From Cranoglanis bouderius (taxonomy: Eukaryota > Chordata > Actinopteri > Siluriformes > Cranoglanididae): a stretch of 64,000 nt of DNA. How positions within the stretch are numbered: position 1 is the first letter of the stretch; each line of letters opens with the position of its first letter. The stretch is taken from assembly GCA_023630585.1 (NCBI GenBank), contig CM042547.1:3594668-3658667 (forward strand), read 5' to 3'. Under the pieces are notes generated by a model that saw nothing but the letters and a program-made list of their open reading frames with translations, made no database searches and was not told the DNA's origin. Below are positions 56,791-64,000 of the stretch, in pieces. Both the position numbers and the translations under genes were made by a program.

Positions 56791-58490
56791 GTGATGGTCA
56801 CATACTCTCCTAATGAGGCTAGTTAAGGATAATGGAATGATAAAAGTGAGATATACAGTACTGTGCAAAAGTTTTAGGCACATGCAAAGAAATGCTGTAG
56901 AGCAAAGATGCCTTCAAAATAGTGAAATTAAATGTTTCTACATTAAAAAAAATAAATAAATAATACCGTAAAGAGCAGTAAACAGTAGTAAATGAAACAA
57001 AGTCAATATTTGGTGTGACAATAAAAAATTAAATAGTAGTCTCCAGTACAATTAGTGCAGTTTTATAAGGAAATGAGCTGGTAAGTTTTATTGAGCATCT
57101 TGCAGAACCAGCCACAGTTCTTCTGGAGACTTTGACTTTCACACTCGCTTCTTATTTTTTGCAGCAAAACCCAGCAGCCTTCATTGTGTTTTTTGTCTGA
57201 AAAGTGTCTCTTACGTAATATGCTGCTTTCTTTAATGACATACAAACATTTTTCTGTAACATTTAATTTTGTGCTAGAAAACTAATGTTTGGGAATCTAA
57301 AATGTTTTTGTACTGACTTGATCATGTAGAAGTCATAAAATAAAAAATCTATAACAAAGTTTTTACTAAAAAAAATAGGGTGCCTAAAACTTTTGCACAG
57401 TACTATATCTTCCATTTAAACGTATTCTCCTCAAGCATTGTTGCAAAAATGGGTCAACAGTAATGAGTCTAGTCTGAAATGTTTGACTACAGTTAACCCT
57501 TTGCTGCATCACACACTTATTCACACTCAGTTTAAACTCTCTCTTCAAATAATGTGAATCAGATAAACGTGCAAAGTTAAATAAATATAAGTCAACTTCA
57601 TTTTTACTGAAAGATCATTAAAGCTATGGTGTTAATATGATGCAATATACTTAATTTACCTACAAAAGGGCAATACTTCTAATTTGCAGATAGTGAAAGT
57701 CCAATAATGTTATCGTAAAAGAGATATTTAATAGTTGTCTATTGAAGACTCTGGGAGGAAAAGCCGGTTTCAAATCATTGCTCAGTCAGGTCAGCATGAA
57801 CTCTTAGCAACTTGTCCTGATCCCAATCCTCTACTATAAACGTATGATAAGCTGTTTAACCAGAGAGACAGATAAAATCTTAGTTATGGCAGCTATGCAG
57901 CACTGGCCTTTGAGACCATCAACGTGCTGACCTTTCATTCTTGTCTATCAAATTTTGTCCTGAAAACCTTGGTCTTGCCTTGACCCCAAATCTAAACAGA
58001 TCCAGTGACCCAAGCCAACTCAGAAAATATGCAGTATATCTAATCTTTGTCACACATATTAGCAATATAAATAATATCCACAGAAATAGAACACAACCCC
58101 TTCACATGCTTAGTGATCTTCCTGATGGCTTGTGTCTGCAAATAAGTGTTTGAGGGAATGTGTCAGGGACTAACATTACCTATTTTTTTTTTTTTTTTTT
58201 TTTTTAATATTTACATGACCAGTGATTTAACACTTTTATTTCCCTGCCTTACTCTTAAATGAAATGACTTCATAGTCTCAGTAATATAAAGATGAATTTT
58301 AAGTAATTGGACATAATATTGATTTATATATATATTTTTTTTACCTGAACACAGATTTAAATCTACCATCTTGACATCAAACACATAGTTATCTAGGTCA
58401 GTGCATAAGGAAAGTATGAAAAAAGTTTGTATTTTCATGTTGCAGTTGTTCTTTATGGTTATTGTGGTTGTGATTATATCAGACAATAAT

Positions 58491-58542
<52 letters not shown>

Positions 58543-59545
58543 CTCTCTCTAGCTTCTTGTCTTATATCGTATTGGAAACACAGCTGCTGTTTAGAGGCTA
58601 TCAGCTGTCCTTTGTGCAGGCAAAAGGTATTAAACACACAATAAAAACACACCCAATTTCACCTATCAAATGTCATTCACAAGAAACTGTAAGAGTGTCA
58701 GTCTTCAACAAGCAATTTGCTCGTACTAACTCATCTATTTTAGCAAACTGCAAACTGTACAATGTGTAAATTAGAAATTTTTTTATAGAAAATTAGAAGA
58801 AAAAAAAATCCTTCCTTCCTTGCATCCATTGCTCTTTTTTTTTTTTTTTTCCATATTTGTTGTTTTGTCCCACCTAGGTGAATATCATGTATCATCTGTT
58901 CCATGAGAGCAGATCAGACAGGAAGGAGCAAGAGGTACTGGGCCATGTTAGAGACTACAATAAACGCTATTCCGGAGCACCACGACGAGTGAGTTCCACT
59001 TTTTTCCACCACTATTAATTTCCCTAGAGACAGATTCTTTTTTAATTTTTAAAAAAAATATTATTACTTCTAAGCTCATTAAAGCTATACTTCATCTCAT
59101 GACACCACATGTTTTCCTCTGTATCTTTGAGGGATGGCACTGGTTACTGGTCGAAACTATAAAACCAAATGAACAATGAGATGTTTTACTAATAATATCT
59201 GAAACCAGTTTTACATGCTACCTTTGTCTTCCTCAGATAAGTGACTACCTTTTTGATGCTCCTTTCTTCCTGCTGCTTTTGTTCCGGGCTTTGGGAAACA
59301 TAGGAGGTTTGGTGTGGCTCTTCCTGCTAAGAGTGGCACTGTGTGGATTCGGGGCAGCTGCATCTTTTGTGTCTCCATTAGAGACTATGCCTGGACACTT
59401 CAGCGGGGCATTGGGGCTTTTAGATGACCTAGTGGTAGTCTTCCTCCTCCTCATCGCCATCATTAACATCCACCAGCAGATGGTGCCAGAGAGGACAACC
59501 AGGCCACACACAGTGGAACATGGAATACTGTCTGACATGTTGTAA
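56048..59545 (+). CDS. rnf170: RNF170-like RING/DUF1232 ER ubiquitin ligase (5' end unresolved)
   Basis: An ER-membrane E3 ligase of the RNF170 family; human RNF170 ubiquitinates activated IP3 receptors. Recognised exons: 56048-56153 (first ATG 56078), 58553-58626, 58878-58988, 59237-59545, giving 189 residues from that ATG. The RING is complete (CPVC, TNCGHLFC, ASC, CPLC). Then comes YNKRYSGAPRR and a DUF1232 with two hydrophobic helices (VWLFLLRVALCGFGAAA, SPLETMP, LVVVFLLLIAIIN). Human RNF170 is 258 residues with an N-terminal membrane helix, which is not found here. The 56048 exon is open upstream of its ATG and follows an AG, so at least one earlier exon exists; 55490-55536 is a weak candidate. 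The gene may be a diverged paralogue. An AATAAA is at 59900. Confidence 0.85.
56708..56788. repeat. (AG)n microsatellite
   Basis: Two AG runs separated by ACCGAC, inside rnf170-like intron 1. The Glu-Arg frames here are not genes. Confidence 0.97.
56856..57405. mobile_element. Non-autonomous Tc1-type MITE, rnf170-like intron 1
   Basis: Ends are inverted: CAGTACTGTGCAAAAGTTTT with AGGCAC at the left and GTGCCTAAAACTTTTGCACA with GTACTA at the right, flanked by TA. The 550-bp interior encodes nothing recognisable. Confidence 0.88.
58495..58550. repeat. (CT)n microsatellite forming the splice tract of rnf170-like exon 2
   Basis: About 27 CT units, with one CG interruption at about 58539, run directly into the acceptor AG at 58551-58552. 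The repeat is the whole polypyrimidine tract of this acceptor. Confidence 0.95.
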
Positions 59546-59899
59546 AATGGTGGGCAAAAGACACTGGATATCCGAGAAGCACCATGAGGGGACATGAAAA
59601 CAGGGGACTACCTGCATCCTCTTTATCAGACTTTAGCATCCAGCAAACATAGTGAACAGGGTGTACGTGAATATTTAAGCAGAAAAAACTATGAGCGACT
59701 AGTTATGCCTTTATCAGTATTACACATTTCAGAGAAACTCTGAAAGGCTACTTAGTCCTGCTTGCTGTAGTCACTGAGTGATTACTCTTACTGCATGTTC
59801 ACTTAGTGAAGGTCTTATGTGTGATACATTTTCACTGATTGGTTCAAATAGCTGTTTATAATTCTCGTTTTCCTCACTGATACACTTCTGATATAATAT

Positions 59900-59905
59900 A
59901 ATAAA
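59900..59905 (+). terminator. Candidate polyadenylation signal of rnf170-like
   Basis: AATAAA, 355 bp after the stop codon. Confidence 0.55.
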
Positions 59906-59949
59906 GTATTTTTGTATTTTCATTGTTTCAAAGTAGCAGACAGTGAGAT

Positions 59950-59980
59950 TGATTTTTTAAGATGGTAAACCATCAGAACA

Positions 59981-60012
<32 letters not shown>

Positions 60013-61118
60013 TTATCTTTAAATTCTTATCAGGAGTATGTGATTATACCAAATTGTACACACAAATGTCCTTGTTCTTATCAAAAGTTTACTTTATTAT
60101 TTCATCTTTCAAGTAGTGTCAAACTTGCAGTATATAACTGGGAGATACATAAAACATATACTGTATATCCTCACACATCCTGCAAATCACAAAACTTTTT
60201 TCTTGAATCCAGCAGTTTTGGTGCATAAAGTCTCTGTAAAAAAAAAAAAAAAAAAAAAGACTACTGATTGTGGCTGTTCAGCTAATTCTGTGCCTCTTTT
60301 TCTTGCCATCACCGAACTCTCCTCATAGCTCATCTGTAAATGTGCACTGGTGAACAAATATTCACAACTTGCACAGAAAAATGTCCCAAAAGGTCATACT
60401 GTTGGAATATGAAAGCTTACACTTTTTCAGATACTGTATGAGGTTATAATATTGACATTAATAATAATTTTTATTCAATAAAAATCGCATGTATATGTAG
60501 CACAATTTGGTCCTCATCGCTGGTTTCTGTCAAGTAAACACAAAACATCACAGTAGCCATAAAATCATTTACTTCTTGTTATTATTATTATTTTTTATTT
60601 CACCCCATTTTCATCACCTACAGCATCAATTCCCCCCACCAGAAAGCCCTCCCCCATCATATGATAACTACCAACCATGGAAGCTGAAGGCTAACACGTG
60701 GTTCCTCCAAGACATGTGAAGCCAACATCAACTGTTGTTCATGCTGCGTCACATGGCAGCGTAACACACTCGGAAAGTACTGTCTACTCTCTTCCGCATA
60801 CATGAGCTCACAGAAGCCTATGATTGGCTAGTGTTGCTGTGATTGACAGGGTAGAGAGTATGCCACCCCTCCCACCCAGAGAACATGGCCAATTTTGCTC
60901 CCTTGCCTTCACGAATGTGCAAAAGCATTTCCTTGACACAATTTTGAGGACACCGTTTAGCTACAAGATTAATGATGTTTGTATAATTTTTTTTATTTTT
61001 TTTTTTATAGGTTTAGCCTTCTACACAACTACGTAAATCTAACTCTTCTCAATCCAACATACAAATAATCACTGGCTTTCAGGATACTTTCACAGATGTA
61101 ACAGTGCAGTAGACATAC
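59950..61118. other. Gene-free spacer between rnf170-like and hAT element
   Basis: A (CA)n run at 59990-60012 and poly(A)/poly(T) tracts are present. I see no exon or repeat I can name; bases 60600-60960 resemble a diverged fish repeat (CCATGGCCAATTTTGCTCCC) but no boundary is clear. Confidence 0.45.
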
Positions 61119-61126
61119 CCATATCC

Positions 61127-62452
61127 TAGGACTGGGCGATGTATCGAGTTTTGGAGATATATCAATATATTTTCAAAAGCAATAGAGGATGAGACAATAT
61201 CGTTAACATCAAGATATAGATAGATGGATGTCGCATTAAAACGTAAGCTTATTCAACTCGCTAGTTTTACGTCTCTCCGCTCTCACACTCCGCACGTAAC
61301 CCCACCCCCACTCACTCGCTTCCGTTTGCTGGCGCAACATGGAGGATGGCACAGCCACAAGGCAAGATAGCAACAATGAGCTGGTTTGTAAGAAGAAAAA
61401 CAATGGCTCGATCATTTGGAGATGGTTCGGGTTTAAACGGTCGGATGAGCATCAGAGCAAGGTAATATGTAGAGAGTGCAATAAACATGTAGCAACATGT
61501 ACTGGAAGCACTACAAACCTGTTTCCATTCCTTACACCACTTGAGAGGATATGACATTTTTTTCCAGCACTGAGCCACCTGGCAAAGAAGTATCTTTGTG
61601 TCCCAGCCACCAGCACACCTTCTGAGAGGGTTTTCAGTTGCAGTGGTAACATTGTAACCTGCCACAGGGCATCTCTCAAGCCTGAGTCTGTTGATAGGCT
61701 AGTGTTCCTTACACAAAACCTGTGAGAGAACTACAGAGCTATTCACAAGGAAAGGTTTTGTCGTTTGCTGAAGTGTTCAGATCAGTAGAAAACTAAACTA
61801 CTTTCTCAGCAAGTAGTCCAGTTTTATATTTTATGTTTACATATTCATTGTTATTTGCACAGAGATATAGCTTGTTAAACAGGAAAGGAAAACCTGGATT
61901 TTGCACTCTTTTTTTTTTGTTCCGTCTTCGTTATGTTAAATAACGGAAGAGGTATTCTCAGAGATTGCATAGAGAGTGCATATTTTTTATTTAATATATT
62001 TTTATTATATAAAGATTTTTACATTTACATTTGATATTTGCAAAGCTGTGTATCTTGTTCAGCAAGGATAACCTGTATGTTTACTTTTTCAATTAATCTG
62101 TTATACTAACAACTGAAGGAGTATTGTCAGAGAATGTGATTATTTTTGTTTCATAAATTTATGTAATTTTTTATTTACATTTAGATATTTACACAGCTGT
62201 GTGTATACTCAAAGAGGAAGCGGAACCCTGTATTTGCACTTTAATTTGATCAATGTCTTATGAATAAAGGTGTTTGAGACACCTCACATGTAGTTGGCTT
62301 GCAACTGAGCATTTAACCCACATAAACAATAGATAGATATATATATATACATATATATACATACATACATACATACATACATACACATCGTATATCACCA
62401 TCCAGCCCAAAAATATCGAGCTATGACTTTTGGTCCATATCGTCCAGCCCTA
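61127..62452 (+). mobile_element. Internally deleted hAT transposon (BED finger plus dimerisation domain)
   Basis: Ends are inverted: TAGGACTGGGCGATGTAT at the left, TAGGGCTGGACGATATGG read from the right. They are flanked by CCATATCC (61119-61126) and CCATATCT (62453-62460), an 8-bp target duplication with one mismatch, the hAT length. The forward strand starts a protein at 61339 (MEDGTATRQDS) with a BED zinc finger (SIIWRWFGFKR, CRECNKHVATCTGSTTNLF). After a stop at about 61552 comes the C-terminal hAT dimerisation domain, LAKKYLCVPATSTPSERVFS and HRASLKPESVDRLVF (61574-61722). The RNase-H core between them is absent, so it is non-autonomous. Confidence 0.9.
62170..62175 (-). terminator. 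Candidate polyadenylation signal of pfas, inside the hAT element
   Basis: TTTATT on the plus strand gives AATAAA on the minus strand, 293 bp downstream of the pfas stop codon and within transposon DNA. Another is at 61986-61991. Confidence 0.4.
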
Positions 62453-62467
62453 CCATATCTGTAACCA

Positions 62468-63893
62468 CTATGAAGACAACCCCTCACTCTGACACCATAC
62501 AGCAGCATTGTGGAACATGTGGAGCCAAGGTGAGGAACGCAGTGAGGCTCTGAGAGGTGCAGGTGCCCAGGCCCACTGCCAGCCCAGCACCGTGCGCTCT
62601 GGGTGGGGCATCATGGCCAGGTGGCGCCCGTCAGGCGAGCAGATACCCGCTACGCCCAGGGCAGAGCCATTCGGGTTCATGGGGTAGGTCTCAGTGGGGG
62701 CTCCGGAGTCATCCACGTAGCGCAGGGGTGCCAGAGATGCACTGATCAGTTTCTGCTGTGCTTCCGGGGAGCGGAACTGCATCAGACCTGTGCAGGAAGT
62801 TCGGTTTTATTAACAGGGACTGTAGAAATATTGTGGAATATGAAATCAGATTTGGTGTAACGTTCCTTAACATGGACAGTCTCACCTTCTCCATGGGCAA
62901 CCCACACACCCAGGGCAGATCCCTCCATGCCCTTCAGCATAATGGCTGGAGAAGGCAGAATCCCGACACTCAAAAAGCGGGACTCAAACCGACCTGACTT
63001 ATTATGCGTCAAGGCCACCTCAGAGCCTACAACAGAAAGCGCAACAGAGTGATGGAGAGGAGCACTGAAAAAAAATAAGCAAGTAAGTAGGAGACAAGAA
63101 AACTATAAAGAAAAGTGATATGAATCTCTGTGCATGTATCACGATCATTTTTTTTTCCCAAACATGTCACAGTGATCATACAAAACAACACGCATCCAAC
63201 CTACATTATACCCAATACTACATGTGTCGATTGCTTGGCTTTCATTTGGATGTAACAGCCTGAGAAGTTTTCTCCACTCACCTCCATCCTGTCCTCCACC
63301 CACCCAACCCAGCAGAGCCAGGAGCTGGCAGCCATTACACACCCCTAGACTAAGTGTGTCACTCCGATTTCGGAAACGCTCAAATTCCTCTCGGGCATTG
63401 GGGTTAAAGGTGACAGTAGCCGCCCAACCTGAGAAGACAATCAGGACAGTTCAACATAAATATTATGACACTCAAGTGCAAAATTAGCAGACTTTATGTA
63501 CGCAAAACATTTGGATTGACTACGGAAGAGAATGTTTTTGTACAAAATTTGCGCATCTTATAAAATACATGTTCAAATGTGTTCACCAGAGTAGGAACAA
63601 AGTAATTCACTGCTCCAATAGTAGTAGCTTTCCTGATTAGAAACACCACCAGCTGAAAATTCATAGTTAAAGCTTTTTTGTGCAGGCATTTTAACAGCGC
63701 TACTTCATCATTTCAGTTAACATGGGTGTGGGATCCTTTGTGATCCTTTGTGTGTGTAGTTTTGTGTGTAAGGTTCACCTTTGGCTGATCCCAGCACATC
63801 AGCGTAACTGAAGCCGCCTACAAACACGACAGCTCGGAACGGGTCAAGGGTCGTGGAGCCGGAGCACAGGTCCTGCATTGTGACATCCCATAC
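62468..63893 (-). CDS. pfas: Phosphoribosylformylglycinamidine synthase, C-terminal exons (partial)
   Basis: Fourth step of de novo purine synthesis: FGAR plus glutamine and ATP to FGAM, in the cytosol (purinosome). Only the glutaminase end of this roughly 1,300-residue enzyme is in the window; the rest lies to the right. Exons in coding order: 63779-63893, 63282-63428, 62886-63026, 62468-62787, in phase and with GT-AG sites. Visible features: VWDVTMQDLCSG, VGGFSYADVLGSAKGWAA, the catalytic Cys in LGVCNGCQLLALLGWV, NKSGRFESRF and the His-containing MMPHPERTV motif near the end. Stop TAG is at 62468-62470. No frameshift is seen. The hAT element ends 15 bp after the stop, so the 3' UTR must be mostly transposon-derived. 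Confidence 0.95.
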
Positions 63894-64000
63894 CTGCAGA
63901 CAACAAAAACATCATATCACATTTTAACAAATATAGAAGAAAATACATTCTGCGTAACATTATGGGGTTATGTTGTGAGTCTGCATAAAGTACATAAAAA

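Noticed and set aside
56536..56883. Open frames with Glu-Arg or Ser-Leu runs
   Set aside because: They are translations of the (AG)n repeat with no supporting exon structure.
59245..59617. Minus-strand frames opposite rnf170-like exon 4
   Set aside because: They are shadows; the plus strand matches DUF1232 and is joined in phase to upstream exons.
1..64000. CRISPR array, operon or phage-like defence system
   Set aside because: The direct repeats here are microsatellites, minisatellites or transposon ends. Genes are intron-containing vertebrate genes, so no prokaryotic system is expected or seen.

Overview
The window is vertebrate nuclear DNA from a ray-finned fish. All real genes are split by GT-AG introns, and Tc1-like DNA transposons, an RTE-type LINE, a V-SINE and long (TA)n/(CA)n tracts are abundant. 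The repeat families look like those of otophysan fish (catfish or characin type); that narrower placement is inference. Gene content is CYP2 - CYP2 - hook1 - rnf170-like - pfas. A CYP2 cluster beside hook1 matches the mammalian CYP2J2-HOOK1 neighbourhood, so the two P450s are most likely members of the fish CYP2J2-like group (CYP2N/P/V/AD).

Layout. Bases 1-7,000 are accessory DNA: a Tc1 transposase remnant, LINE fragments, a dispersed repeat family, a broken duplicate of the first two CYP exons, and an LTR-type element whose right end lies about 150 bp before the first P450 start codon. P450 gene A (7080-11843, +) and P450 gene B (13745-21855, +) each have nine exons and encode 492 residues, with heme cysteine at 439. 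Gene A appears to use a rare GC donor in intron 2. Gene B carries a 3.1 kb RTE LINE in intron 7, flanked by a 15-bp target duplication.

A gene desert with a Tc1-like element and a large microsatellite leads to hook1 (26826-50599, -). I could chain 22 exons with consistent splice phase into a 716-residue protein. Its introns hold a second copy of the same LINE with its own 16-bp target duplication, two Tc1-like elements, a V-SINE nested in another repeat, and a possible long solo LTR. Upstream of hook1 are two damaged Tc1-type elements and an old tandem duplication of non-coding DNA.

An rnf170-like RING/DUF1232 gene (56048-59545, +) follows, at least four exons with the N-terminal exon unresolved. 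An internally deleted hAT element (61127-62452) ends just 15 bp from the stop codon of pfas (62468-63893, -), of which only the last four exons are inside the window.

Functionally these are independent housekeeping or metabolic genes: ER monooxygenases, a dynein/endosome adaptor, an ER ubiquitin ligase and a purine-synthesis enzyme. I see no operon-like or defence system. The unusual features are transposon-driven: TE ends touching gene ends, a microsatellite forming a splice tract, and two LINE copies sharing a premature stop codon.
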